DNA of 64,000 bases from Oenanthe sinensis (GCA_028671895.1 CM053813.1:46470501-46534500); one strand, 5' to 3'; counted from the first letter of the stretch, positions 47,898 through 60,428 are shown. Notes: a model not told the origin generated them from the sequence alone. Translations and numbers: made by a program.

Positions 47898-49422
47898 TTT
47901 TACTAAAGTACGCTAGTCTTACGGTGAATTAGGATGGTACCTATTTCTGATGTTGGATCTTGTGTAGAATTTTCGAGAAATAATGTTGATAATATATTAA
48001 TATCATAATTTACACAGGCATGAAAGTTGTACCAATGCATCATCTGTTTCATTCTTAGCATGTCACAGATAAGAAATAAAAGCAAGAAGCGAATCTATTT
48101 CAGAAATAAAAGGGCTCTTTTTGGATACAAAAATTAATAAAGAAGCACATGTAATGTAATCCATTGTAGAAGCAATGAGAGTAATGAGACTAGTAGCAGC
48201 AGTAAACTTTTAGTGATAAACAATACTTATGTGACCCTGTGAATAGCAACTTAATGAACTGAAAATGTCTACTAATAGAACTTACAATTGTAACGAGAGT
48301 CTGGTAAATTTATATACAGAAGCAGGCCTTGCCAAATAAAGGGTAAAGATAGGTGTTTCTATGACTTTTTTGCCTGAAATTTTATATACTTTTTCAACTT
48401 ATCCAGTAATCACTATGTACAAATTGAATCTGCAACTAAGGTAGGAACACTGCGGCTTTCTTGAGACTTTTTTGTTAAACCTGTTGGCAGGACCTATTTG
48501 CTTGAAACACTAATTTATATAGAAGTCATTATACCAAACATGTTATTGCCATAAGCTTTCTTATAAACTTAGATATTGGTACTTATCAGATGTGCATGAA
48601 CATTCTACAAAGTAATAGATACTAAAGCAGATATATTGCCTGGAAGTTCTTTAAAAAAAACTCCTGAGCAAATAAATTGCTAATAACTTTTCATTCTTGA
48701 AATCTGCAGAAAATGCAGGATGAAGGAAGCTAATGTTAGCTGGGGATTTAGCATATTACGTACCATAGTCTCTTGCCGCTGAGTTATTTTAGGATATATA
48801 ATTGTTCAACATTAACCATTTTTAAGTAGAAGCAAATGTCAATCCTCTTTATATTAGCCAAATATCAGGACCTAGTATGCGCGTCTGCAGAGAGTATTAC
48901 TGTAAGATGTGTTAGAAAATGGAAAGTTTAAGACATATTTTATATATGTTCTTGATGTAATTTCCGCAAACTAACTAATGGAAGTTGTTCCTTGCTATGA
49001 GGACTTAAACTTTCATGTTTGGATCTAAGACATTTTCTTAGTGTAATCCATAGATAAATTGAGTAGAAGTTGTCCCACATAGAGAATGTAATATGGGTGT
49101 GGGTGTTTTATATGCATATATGTGCAAGAGCAGTGTCAACTACTAAGGCATGTGAGTATGCATGGTGTAATAGTGTGCCCTCACACGCCCCGACCATCTG
49201 ATGATTGTTACGAATTTGCTGATTCTGAAATATATTCTATTAACGTATCTGTGGACGAAGTATTTTGTGAGTCAAGACTTCTTGCAAAACTTGGCAACTC
49301 AGCAGTTATCCTATTATTGTGTTTAGTTTTTAATTATTCTCAACAAGATGTAACTCCCTTACATATTTCTCTTGACTTCCAGTTCACTATTAGTTATGAA
49401 ATTAAACCAACGTTTGCTTCTG
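47898..49422. other. intergenic, no gene recognised
   Basis: No coding pattern or known element. A 101-codon plus frame at 49122-49427 ends inside the dispersed repeat and shows no domain. Confidence 0.55.
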
Positions 49423-50822
49423 CATAACACTTGATTCTGCATATATTTCTTCTTCTTTTTTTACTCCTATGCACCATTTTCTTTATATTTGAAGATATAA
49501 AAATATATTATTTTGACTCATTTTCTTTGGAAACAATATTAAATTCAATGCCCACTACCCAACCCAAACATAGCACAGCGAGCTAGCTTATGATGTGTGT
49601 CAGAATGTGAAGTTTAAACAGTGAAACACAGCAAGATGAACACAAAACTATGGTGCAACATAGTGAAAGAAGCATTTGTTTTAGCCAAGTTTTTCTGTGC
49701 CCTTCATCTCACAAACATCTATCTTTTAACTCCTGCTTATGTAATTATATATCATCACTCACCTCACTTGTTCCCCCATTTTCTTTTAACAAATGCTTAG
49801 TCAAGAAAATAACAGCTTATCTTTCATTGAATAAATTATGTGATCGACGGGGTCAAATTAGAGAATATCTGTTTAGAATTACTTTGCTATATCTGATATA
49901 ACATATATTTTCTTGCATTAGTTGTGCACTTATATGTGTACTTGAGATTCATCGTCTAATGAAGCAGGACTCTGATCTCTGATGGAACAGGAATAAGCAT
50001 GCCTTGGAAATAGTATTCTTCATGGCTTGGAGACATTTTTTGTATGTAGTATTTTTTTTGGATTGAAATTTTTTTGTAGTTCATCGTTTCCGTGGTGCTG
50101 AGTCCCTGATATTATAATTATGATACACCAAAGGATCGAAAAGTTGCTGATGGACCTCATTCTATTTCGGGTCACCTAAGTTCTTTTAATGTAAAATTTT
50201 GTTTATTTCAAGTTCTTTTGATGTAATAGTTGTTAGCATTCATTTTTTCAAATCTTATTTCCAGCTAATCTTCAAAGTAATTTTTTGTGCATTCATATAT
50301 ACTTGTAAGTTGTAACTATTAGAATGGACTGGCGACGACAGACTCTTTACTTCTTTATATGGGTTGACAGTGTGAGCCATCTCAGTTCCTTTCCTACCAG
50401 GAAGGTGGCTTTGATGATGAAAATATCGTATATATGATATGAAAAGCACCAGGAAGCATGCAATTTTTGAAGCACATTTAGCAGTGTTTTATATAGCATC
50501 TCTGGAATGAACGTGTAGTTGATACTGGCTTACTTGCAGAACTTCTGTTATTTTTTCCGATTTTGCTCAGGACATCGATTCTTTTATTACTCTTGTAAAA
50601 TTGTGAGGACGAACAACTGGTTTGCATTCTGTCCAAAATATTCAGATTTATTATTTACCATACAAATTATTTCAATTATATTTGAATCTAACTTGTATAA
50701 AAATAAATATTACATTGTATACAGTTTTTTAAAGAAAAAACAATAAGTCTTTTTCTGATGTATGTTACAATGCACATGAAGTGGTTTGTTTCTTTTTTTC
50801 ATGTTAATACACATTTTTTATG
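49423..50822. repeat. dispersed duplication, long copy
   Basis: Matches 62853-63701 in the same orientation (ATAACACTTGATTCTGCATAT at the start; GTTAATACACATTTTTTATG at the end) with high identity. The right-hand copy lacks two internal blocks (about 49690-49790 and about 50110-50490). Contents are non-coding, gene-flank-like. No terminal repeats or target duplication identified. Confidence 0.88.
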
Positions 50823-51652
50823 GATTAAATATCAAAGCGGTCATTGAAGTGGAAGCATAATATCATTTTTGTCATCAATCTCAACGGGGTATCATTTTCA
50901 TCATTTAAGTTGGTATAAATATCATATTAGTAACTCTTACATTAAAAAAATAGGTATAAATATTTTTCAAAATTATTAAAATTTGAATAAATCATTAAAA
51001 ATCATACCATGCATAAATTTAAATTCGTGGATTATATTTTGCAAAGAAAATAAGTTTTACTATGTTTAGTTATTTTTAAAATAATAAATCAAAAGGAAAA
51101 AATTATAAAATTAATAAATAATAGTAAAATAATTTCATAAATTTTGAAAATATTACCAAAAATATTAGAATTTATAAGTTTTCGTTTGATCATCATAACA
51201 TGTAAAACAAATATGTAGAACTGAAAAAAATAATATTACCAATTCTTGAATAAGAGTAAAGTAAAAGGGCACAGAGTAATTAGCTAGCTATGTGATTGAT
51301 ACAAGTTGGCTTTGTTTATTCTGACGTGCTCCTCTCTAACTCTGTTACATACCTGTTCACATGTAGTATGTGGAATTGTGGATTCAAGATTTAATAAGGG
51401 GCGTCTGAAACGGATCTGATTAATTTATTATAGTAATGGTATCAGTAGATAACAAGATTAATACAGTCACATGTTAATGTGGGTCTTATACAACTTGATT
51501 ATATACAACGAACTCACTTAAAACATTTAATCAAAACACTGGCAAACTATAATAATTATCCCCGGCCACTAGGCGGCATATATATTTGTCTAGCTTGACA
51601 ACTTTAGTGTTGTTTATAATAATTTTAATATACATCAAGATTCAAGCCTCGG
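50823..51652. other. upstream region of the 51783 ankyrin gene
   Basis: AT-rich. The last 150 bp share AACGAACTCACTTAAAACAT and the GCCACTAGGCGGCATATAT-type block with the region upstream of 13506, consistent with a conserved family promoter. Confidence 0.6.
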
Positions 51653-51660
51653 TATACAAA
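51653..51660 (+). promoter_or_regulatory. putative TATA box of the 51783 ankyrin gene
   Basis: TATACAAA stands at the same place in the conserved leader as TATATAAA of the 13506 gene (GCCTCGGTATACAAAGGATAAGTAATG). 123 bp before the ATG. Confidence 0.5.
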
Positions 51661-53612
51661 GGATAAGTAATGTTGAATAACTGGCTCTTCTCCAAATATT
51701 TTTTCGAATAACCCACTCATCTAACCCAACATTTTTATACACACATATATAACTAAAAGCCCCGTAGAAATTAGATATAAATATGGATAATTTAGATGCT
51801 TTGTACGCAGCTGCCTTTGCCGGAGATGCTGATGCCATATCTAAAATGGAGATGGAAGCTGATAGACTTAACGAAGACGAACAAACTATCCTTCATATTG
51901 AATCCGTAAAGGGAAATACAGAACGTGTGCGATTCATTCTGAGGGAGTTGGCAAATAAAAATCTTTTGGTCAAGCTGGATAATCAGGAATGCACTGCACT
52001 TTGCTGGGCTGCATATTTCGGACACACTCAAGTGGCTGAGGTCCTGATTGATGCAGCCAGAAGATTGCCTCCTTCAGCTAATGATAATCCGTTTACTTCT
52101 TTTCAAGCTTTTCTTAGGCATGTTGATGTTGATTCGGAGACTGCTTTATATACAGCAGCTAAGAGAGGTCACGTGGCTGTTGCTAAGCTATTAGTAGAGG
52201 CCGATCCAACTGATAGACATGTTCAAAACTATCGAGGTAAAACTCCAATCTACATAGCGGCGGAAAAAGGGTATAACGATATAGTGAAGGTGATTTGTAC
52301 AACTTGCACACCTCCGTATAATTTGGATGGTCCTCGTGGTAATACTGCTTTGCATGCTGCTATTAAGAATCTCCACCAAGGTATGTTATTTAGGCACTTT
52401 TTTTTTTCATATATAGGCAGAGTTTTTTTTATTCAGACACGTATTTAATTCAGATTTTAAAAGATTTTTTTGAATTCTAAAAATTGTTGTATTAAATTTG
52501 AACTCTCTCTTATATATACTCATGCAAAGCATGTGTAAAAATTCATGAAATATAATCTGATAATTTGAAAATATATATTCAGCGATCACGCTAATTTTTA
52601 AACAATTTATGTTAGTAAGAAAACTCTATATATGTGCATAGACTCTCTGAGTCAAAAGAATTATATATAGTTTTCTTATAAGATTCGAATAAGAACCAGC
52701 TTAATTAGATATATAACCACTTTCTGTTTATACTAATTTAATTTATTACATAGCTTCTTGCTAAATATGTCTTCACTTTTCTCATAATTCCCCACAGTAT
52801 AGTTCACTGTCATCAAAATATAACATATAGTCCACCTTCTTTATACAAAGATTTCAGTTTTTGTGCTACTTTTTGAATGTATGCGAAACCCACGATTGAA
52901 CATATAGAATTATGACATGAATTAATGATAGTTTTTTTTAATTACAAAAACACACGTACATATATGGGAAAAGAAAAATAGAATTTCCTTTAAATATATT
53001 GAAATTTTAATGAGTCAGCTAAAAAATATGTATCATATCAATGTTGAATCAATGTAAATATGTAATTATATAAAAAATGTACAATCAATATTTGCACTTT
53101 GACTTGCAGAACAAGAAAAAGACAAAAGGGGAAATATATTGAAGGAAGAAGATAAAGATGTGATTACGACACTGATTAATGCAGTCAAACGTTCTAGCAA
53201 TGCAGACCCAGCATCAGATGAAAGTTTTGAATCATTTTTCAATAGAACTGACGAGTCCAACCGCACTATCTTAGAACTGGCAGTGGAGCTGAATGCAGTG
53301 TACCTCATTGAACTAATATTAGCAGAAGATCCAGCCTACCGACATGGAAATAAAAAAAAAAGATCTTATGCGTTTAATAAAGAAAGCCATTGACGAGGAC
53401 AACATGAATATTGTCAAATTGCTCACCAAAGATAACAGAGCTAGTATTGACGGCCCCGTAGATTTGTTTCTTGCTATGAAGAAACACGATAAAGGTACGA
53501 AGTGTATATATATATATGGTTATATTTAACTACAAATCACTTTATTTTACAAACTTTACAATAAATCACCAATTACAATATTGATAAGTGTCCAACAAAT
53601 ATCATACACATA

Positions 53613-53841
53613 GTGGCCGTTTGGGGTTCCTTAAACTTAAAATAAGTAACTTATTTTATTTTTATTTTTTACATATTTTCATTTTTTTTTAAAGATAAAT
53701 ATTTATTTTAGAATTTTAAAAACAAATATTATTTTCAAAATAAAAAATAAGTTACTTATTTTCAGAAAAAATACACATATCCCTACTTTTTTTCGGAAAT
53801 AAGAGTTTATTTTCGGGAAAAAGCTGTTGTCAAACAGCCCC
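53613..53841. mobile_element. Harbinger-like MITE, copy 3, with empty site in the sister gene
   Basis: 229 bp, ends GTGGCCGTTTGG and GGGGCTGTTTGACA (second reverse-complemented), flanked by ATA on both sides. The sister intron has one ATA and no insert at about 36983-36985. Internal AAATAAGTAACTTATTTT blocks match the MITE at 6125 in reverse orientation. Insertion is later than the block duplication. Confidence 0.88.
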
Positions 53842-53978
53842 ATAATTAAATCACAAATAACTACTTAAAAATTACCTGATAACATAATACAAAAAAAATT
53901 CTAAAAATACGACAAACGCAAATCACCAGTTATCACCATGTAAGAGGAAGACTAATTTTATTGATATGAAATTTGGTT

Positions 53979-54240
53979 ACATTATAAGTTATTGAGAAGT
54001 ATTCATAAACAAGGTTTTGTCGACGTATTAAACATATGTTGATTTATGACTTAATAGTTAAGGAAATAGAATTCTTGTATTATTATTTATGTCTAGTGCT
54101 GACTTATGCTCATAATGCACTTTCATCTTGAGAATCATCATTCTTGATGATACCCACATCCCCTAAGTTGACACTAGGATTGTGTAAACCCATGACTTGA
54201 ACCACCAAAATCTTTAGTAAAGATGTCAGGTAACTGAATA
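53979..54240 (-). mobile_element. truncated antisense copia remnant shared with the sister intron
   Basis: 53979-54170 matches the LTR-like unit at 37118, and about 54190-54240 encodes, on the minus strand, the PDIFTKDFGGSSHG end of copia RNase H. A single LTR unit is present, not the tandem pair of the sister copy. Confidence 0.7.
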
Positions 54241-55102
54241 TATGCTCATGCTTCTAATAAATGTTATGAGAGATGGGAATCGAAATTAGATGATAAAGTT
54301 ACCTTATAGTGATTAATCGGGTAGGTAGTTGGTGATTAATCGGATTGATTAATCGAAAATAATTTAATTTAATAAATAATAATAATAATATATAATTACA
54401 TTTAAATATTTTTAAATTATCATAAAATTTATAATAAAAAATACTAAATATCATTAATTCATACACATTTAGGTGTTAGGATTTATACAAAAATTACTTA
54501 TCATTAAAATTTAAGTGGTTTATATTTAATAGTTAATCGTAGTAGTTATTATATAAAATATATATAATTATTAGGATTTGGGAGAATGTTTGAAATTTAT
54601 GAATGATTTAGAGCTATAAAACTCATATATTTCATAAATTTGTGATATAAATATATTAATATAAAATTTTTAACTTTTTGTAAAAAAGAAATAATTTTGA
54701 CGGATTATTTAACGTTTCAATCGATTTTTCTCCTTTTTCATCAATTTTTTTCGTCTCACCCAATTTTTGACCGATTCTTAAAAAAAAAAATTTTTTGCCC
54801 AAATTCCAATTAATCAATCCGTACACGAACCGTCTATCTACCGATTAATCGAAAAAGATGTTATCAACTTCTAATATTTAACTACAATAATGTAAAATCA
54901 TTCCATCTCCTCGCATGTGATAATCTATTGAATAATAAAATAATCAAAGTAACGTGTATGTATCTATGCCTACATGATACGTGGAGAGGTTAGCCTACGA
55001 TCTAATACATTTTTATGTAAGATGTTATAGTATTTTATTATTTATATAAGGATGTTATTTATATATGGAGTAAATATAATATATACATTTTTTCTTCTTC
55101 AG
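54241..55102. other. remainder of intron 2 of the 51783 gene
   Basis: Contains GATTAATCGG words (54310-54360), an AAT run and, from about 54690, sequence homologous to 39600-40335 of the sister intron. The empty Helitron site is at 54874/54875. No coding segment. Confidence 0.6.
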
Positions 55103-56546
55103 ACTCTGTGTTAGACCTCTTGCAAAATAAGAAACAGCTAGTAATTTTTGCTGACGAAGAAGGATGGACACCACTTCACTATGCTGCATATCACGAATTT
55201 GATTCAGTACTTAAAGATATAATTAAAATGATGGAAGAAGCGTATGAAAACTTTTACCAACTTGAGTACCCAGAAGGGGTATTAACACCATTCCATCTAG
55301 CAGCTCAAAATGGATATACTTCTACCCTGATACGGCTTATGCAGCTATGGCCAGATTCGTCTTCTGCACACACAGTTGTTAACAAAAATGGACAAAACAT
55401 TTTGCACTTGGCTGCAGTTCAAAATAACAAAGAAATGATACGGGGGATTTTAGAACATTGTCCAAAAATGCACAAGGATGCAATTGTGAATAGGGGAGAT
55501 GACAAGGGCAACACACCTCTCCATATACTTGTCTCCAACGGTTGTTTCACTCCAGAACTCATAAAACATGAAGGACTTGATTTAAAGCGGAAAAACAACA
55601 AACAAAGGACCCCACACGACATGCTGTATTCGGATAGTGAAATAATTGCCGATCAGGTACGCAAAGCCTAATTTTTACTAGATACGATACCAAAGTTGTT
55701 ACTAGATGACGTCCCATGATATTTTAAAATATTTATTTGATAAAATTTATATAAATGCAAGAGGTTTTATTGTTTATAATGGAGTTGTACAATTTGAAAA
55801 TCGCCCGCCATTTCACATTTGGGATCTAAGGAAATTATATACATATTTAAACATTCGTTATCCGTCATCTATAGGTACAAATCAAAAATGCACTCGATAT
55901 TATCGAGAGCAATAAGTCTGGGAAGTTTGGGATGAAGTTTTGGCAGAAAGGCGTAAAAGAAATAAGGCACAACTCGGAAGTAGTGTTGTCAAGTGCACGG
56001 GCGAGAAAAGATGCTAAATTTAATACAGCTAGGAAATTGTTGATGGATGAAAAGTATAGTGAGAAGAAAAAAGATTTAGAACCGTATAAGAACAGGGCCA
56101 ACACACAAATAATAGTTACTGCACTTATAACTACAGTAACTTTCACTGTTGGATTTACTATGCCAGGTGGTCTCCGCCAAAGTGGAGGAGAAGATGAAGG
56201 ATTGGCAGTTCTTTCTAAAAAGAAAGCTTTTAATGCATGTATGGTATCGGATGCATTAGCTCTACTACTGTCAACATCTTCTTTGTTCTTCTACTTTCTT
56301 CAATCAATGAATGAAGATCCACGCCAAGTGTCAATACTCAATGCTGCATCAACCGTGTTCAACATTTTTTCTATTGTAGCAATGATGTTGACTTTTATTA
56401 CAGGAACATATGTGGTGTTATTCCGCTCACAAACCCTTGCCATCGCCATTTGCACCATCGGTTCGGTCTTCTTTCTTCTTCTTATCATTGTTCTAATGAT
56501 TAAGGTGGTATATGATTGTCTGGTAGTAAAAAGGAATATAGATTGA

Positions 56547-57537
56547 GTCATTACTATTTGCGTCATTGTTCTATTGATCAAGTAAAAGGAGTATGCCTGT
56601 CGGTATTTCCATTTGTTTTTATGAATTTTCAATTTTCTTGATGTATTGTACATGACTCGAAAGTCACGGGATCTGTATCTCGACAAAGGAGGGCATTAGG
56701 TGTTTTATTGTAGTTACCAAAATCAAATGATGAGTAATGATGTACTATATATTTGTACCCAATACATGTTTACCAGAGTGTTAATGATCTCGATAATAAA
56801 TGTAGTATCAAGAACCTGAAGTTTTATTTAGGCTTCACTAGATCGTGTTTTTAATTAATTATTTCCAAAGTATAAATTACAAAATCTCCATCATAAAGCA
56901 GAAGAAGAGAGGATTATAACTCTCTAGCTATCAAATTAGAGTTTCATAAGAAGTTGGAAGCCTAACTATCATGCCCCGCGTGTCTATTCATTGTATACCT
57001 AATTAGTATTCAAAGTGGGATGACATTGGGGATGATTGCATTGCACACCAATAAAAAGCTACAATAGCAGTTTTATTGTCTAATATTCGTAATTTTTTGA
57101 ATTTGGCGCAACTACCTCTTCTCTCTTGATGATCAAGAGTTAGAGTGACTGAGTTAAATGTATGCATGAGTATGATTATTTAGCTCTTCTTTCATTGGTT
57201 AATCATATTCTATCCAATTGCAGATTTCTACGCCACAAACTAACCATGGATTCATTAGGTGTCACAATGTATAAGAAATGATGTAACAAGTTGTTTGTAT
57301 AACCAATCATCGATTTCCACACAAGCGATCCAATGGAGTACCTGCTTCAACATTGAAGAACTGTAAAATTTCTCTGTACAAAAGTTGTGTTGCTGAATGA
57401 AGAGGACCCTACTTTATTATTGAAGTTCTTGTAGTAAAATCTCAAACTAGTGGTTATTAGATAAGAAATAGATATAAAATCTTGACAACCAATGAAAGAT
57501 CAGATAATGATCTTACAAGATATACTAGTTTTCTATC
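56547..57537. other. duplicate of the ankyrin-LHCB1 spacer
   Basis: Near-identical to 43632-44623. Same GATAAG and CCAAT motifs. No gene. Confidence 0.75.
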
Positions 57538-57545
57538 TATAAAAA
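57538..57545 (+). promoter_or_regulatory. TATA box of LHCB1 copy 2
   Basis: TATAAAAA, 80 bp before the ATG. Upstream CCAAT and GATA words are preserved as in copy 1. Confidence 0.6.
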
Positions 57546-57624
57546 TAGCCAAACTTTACCATTCTTTCATCACCAAACTATCTAACAACATCAACAAATA
57601 TCCCTCTCTTTTGTTTACAGTACA

Positions 57625-58418
57625 ATGGCTGCTTCAACAATGGCCCTTTCTTCCCCAGCTTTGGCTGGAAAGGCAGTCAAAGTAGCTCCATCTTCATCAG
57701 AGCTCTTTGGAAATGGAAGAGTTTCAATGAGAAAGACTGTCAAGGCACCAGTGTCTAACAGCCCATGGTACGGTCCAGACCGTGTTAAGTACTTGGGACC
57801 ATTCTCTGGTGAAGCCCCATCTTACCTTACTGGTGAATTTCCAGGTGACTATGGCTGGGACACTGCTGGGCTTTCAGCTGACCCTGAGACTTTTGCCAAG
57901 AACCGTGAACTCGAAGTCATCCACTCTAGATGGGCCATGCTTGGAGCCCTTGGCTGTGTCTTCCCTGAGCTCTTGGCTCGTAATGGTGTCAAGTTTGGTG
58001 AGGCAGTGTGGTTCAAGGCCGGATCACAAATTTTTAGCGAGGGTGGACTTGACTACTTGGGTAACCCAAGCTTGGTCCATGCCCAAAGCATCTTAGCCAT
58101 CTGGGCTACCCAAGTCATCTTGATGGGTGCTGTTGAGGGTTACCGTGTTGCTGGTGGGCCACTTGGGGAAATTGTCGACCCACTTTACCCCGGAGGAAGC
58201 TTGACCCATTAGGCCTGGCTGAAGATCCAGAGGCATTCGCAGAGCTTAAGGTGAAGGAGCTGAAAAATGGAAGACTAGCCATGTTCTCCATGTTTGGATT
58301 CTTTGTACAAGCTATTGTGACCGGAAAGGGTCCACTAGAGAATTTAGCTGATCACCTTGCTGACCCTGTCAACAACAATGCCTGGGCCTTTGCCACTAAC
58401 TTTGTTCCCGGAAAGTGA
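57625..58418 (+). pseudogene. LHCB1: LHCB1 copy 2, disrupted by a 1-nt deletion
   Basis: Almost identical to 44711-45505 at the DNA level, including promoter and leader. One T is missing where copy 1 reads GGAAGCTTTGACC (here GGAAGCTTGACC, 58196-58207). The frame therefore ends ...YPGGSLTH at TAG 58210-58212, giving 195 codons instead of 264. Helix A with KELKNGRLAM, a chlorophyll-binding and trimer-stabilising part, is lost. The downstream sequence is otherwise intact to the old stop (58416-58418). The product would be unlikely to fold into LHCII. A sequencing or assembly error in such a near-identical repeat is possible. Confidence 0.85.
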
Positions 58419-59633
58419 TATGTTTTTAATTTTACTTTTGTAGTTTGAGTAATCCGTGTCATGTAAATTGGTATGATCTTCTAATGCTAAAAGTATGATT
58501 CTTACAGCTTTTTAACTTCATTTAGCATCTGCTAACTTAAGGGAAGTGGTAAAATTTATGTGGCATTTTGAGAGAAAAAAAAAAGTTCGTATATAAAGCA
58601 TATACTTGCTTTGCACAAAATTCTAGCTGCAGAAGCAGTCCTAATTCCTGAATCAAAATTAATTGTGATGTGAAACACCAGTACGAGGGTGACTTTCCTC
58701 AAGTAGGGTAGAAGGTGAAGTTGACGAGGACGATGAGAAAGAAATATTCCAATTATCTAATCAACAATGTACCAAATTCATTCATAAATGTCGGAATCTT
58801 ATAAATATTATCATTGTTATCCATTTATCATTGCTCGTGATTTAAACTCTTTTTACGGATCAAAGTGGATCTACTATAAAGATGTTTGTTGACTTGGTTC
58901 TAGTAATAAGTGGAAGGTGGTGACGCTCAGAAAAACATATTCCAATCAACTTCGATAATCAGTCAATTTCAAAGACTTTCATTTTTGGGTAAGATTTTAT
59001 TTAATTTTGATTTTGAGTTTTGAGTTTGATCTCGATAATTCTAAGTTTAGGTTGGGGTGTTTTACTGCATATAAATTATTTTTGGATTTTTCTGGGCATA
59101 TTTTGTTTCGTCGGAAAATGTTCAGGTATCTTCAAGGATTTTAATATATTTTTGTCAAATAAAAAAGATAGGTTAGCAAATAAATCATTTACAATGTTTG
59201 AATGTTACAAATTACTTTTCTAAATATATCAAGACTTTTGGTGCTCAATAGTGAGGCATTGTAACAACTGTAAACCACAGTCATAGTCATTACGATTTCT
59301 GAATGCAGAACTTTTTAGTTGCGCAGAAATTGGGAATGAGGACTGATATATGTCTTACTAAATCGGAAATGCAGTTCGATTTTCTTGTTTTAAGTAATTT
59401 CTGCATCTGTTATTTCCTACATATGTATGTATTTCCCAATTAACTTCAATAACTAAATTTAAGCAAGAATACGATCTGATCGATTGTGTAATAAAGCAGC
59501 ATAACTAATTATGCAGTAAACAAGAAACCACCTACAAAATCAAGCATTTTGCATTTTAAGATGAAACCAATTTACAGGACACAGACTACTCAGAATTACT
59601 AATCACACTTGAAAAAAATCCAAAGACCATCTC
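58419..59633. other. spacer between convergent LHCB1 genes
   Basis: The first 110 bp are the duplicated 3' flank. 59530-59633 is the 3' UTR of the minus-strand gene. In between no gene is recognised; the 67-codon frame at 59020 shows no domain. Confidence 0.65.
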
Positions 59634-60428
59634 TCACTTTCCGGGAACAAAGTTAGTGGCAAATGCCCATGCATTGTTGTTTGCAGGGTCTGCAAGGTGG
59701 TCAGCTAAGTTCTCTAGGGGACCCTTTCCAGTTACAATAGCTTGTACAAAGAATCCAAACATGGAGAACATGGCCAGTCTTCCATTTTTCAGCTCCTTCA
59801 CCTTAAGCTCTGCAAATGCCTCTGGATCTTCAGCCAGGCCTAATGGGTCAAAGCTTCCTCCGGGGTAAAGTGGGTCGACAATTTCCCCAAGTGGCCCCCC
59901 AGCGACACGGTAACCCTCAACAGCACCCATCAAGATGACTTGGGTAGCCCATATGGCTAAGATGCTTTGGGCATGGACCAAGCTTGGGTTACCCAAGTAG
60001 TCAAGTCCACCCTCGCTAAAAATTTGTGATCCGGCTTTGAACCACACTGCCTCGCCAAACTTGACACCATTACGAGCCAAGAGCTCAGGGAAGACACAGC
60101 CAAGGGCTCCAAGCATGGCCCATCTAGAGTGGATGACTTCGAGTTCACGGTTCTTGGCAAAAGTCTCAGGGTCAGCTGAAAGCCCAGCAGTGTCCCAGCC
60201 ATAGTCACCTGGAAACTCACCAGTTAGGTAAGATGGGGCTTCACCGGAGAATGGTCCCAAGTACTTGACACGGTCTGGACCGTACCATGGGCTGTTAGAC
60301 ACTGGTGCCTTGACAGTCTTTCTCATGGAAACTCTTCCATTTCCGAAGAGCTCTGATGAAGATGGAGCTACCTGAACAGCCTTTCCAGCAAAAGAAGGAG
60401 ATGAAAGGGCCATTGTTGAAGCAGCCAT
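59634..60428 (-). CDS. LHCB1: light-harvesting chlorophyll a/b-binding protein LHCB1, copy 3
   Basis: Intact single-exon 264-codon LHCB1 on the minus strand, converging on copy 2. The protein has the same landmarks (WYGPDR, ELEVIHSRWAM, KELKNGRLAM, NNNAWAFATNFVPGK). It differs in the transit peptide (SPSFAGKAVQVAPSS) and near the C-terminus (DPANNN instead of DPVNNN). An in-frame ATG 28 codons upstream would add MPNQPILHHQ..., but the conserved family start MAASTM at 60426-60428 is preferred: the extension lies in the leader and the TATA box is only about 85 bp away. It belongs to the same antenna complex as copy 1 but has its own, unrelated-looking promoter. Confidence 0.97.
   Translation of the reverse strand: MAASTMALSSPSFAGKAVQVAPSSSELFGNGRVSMRKTVKAPVSNSPWYGPDRVKYLGPFSGEAPSYLTGEFPGDYGWDTAGLSADPETFAKNRELEVIHSRWAMLGALGCVFPELLARNGVKFGEAVWFKAGSQIFSEGGLDYLGNPSLVHAQSILAIWATQVILMGAVEGYRVAGGPLGEIVDPLYPGGSFDPLGLAEDPEAFAELKVKELKNGRLAMFSMFGFFVQAIVTGKGPLENLADHLADPANNNAWAFATNFVPGK

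Larger units (their letters stand above)
51783..56546 (+). pseudogene. ankyrin-repeat / PGG gene with a +1 shift in exon 2
   Basis: Exons 51783-52380, 53110-53494, 55103-55656 and 55875-56546 correspond one-to-one to the 33478 gene, with identical phases and splice sites. Exon 2 has a run of ten A at about 53352-53361, where the sister gene has AAAAAAAATAAT. The extra base shifts the frame and gives a stop at 53391-53393 after SYAFNKESH. The frame is regained only by reading the +1 frame from about 53344 onward. The summed length (2,209 nt) is one more than a multiple of three. Exons 3 and 4 (ankyrin, linker, MPGG, four helices) are otherwise open and very like the sister. A product would be cut after about 290 aa, with no membrane anchor. 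A homopolymer sequencing error would restore a normal gene of about 735 aa, so the pseudogene label is provisional. Confidence 0.75.
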
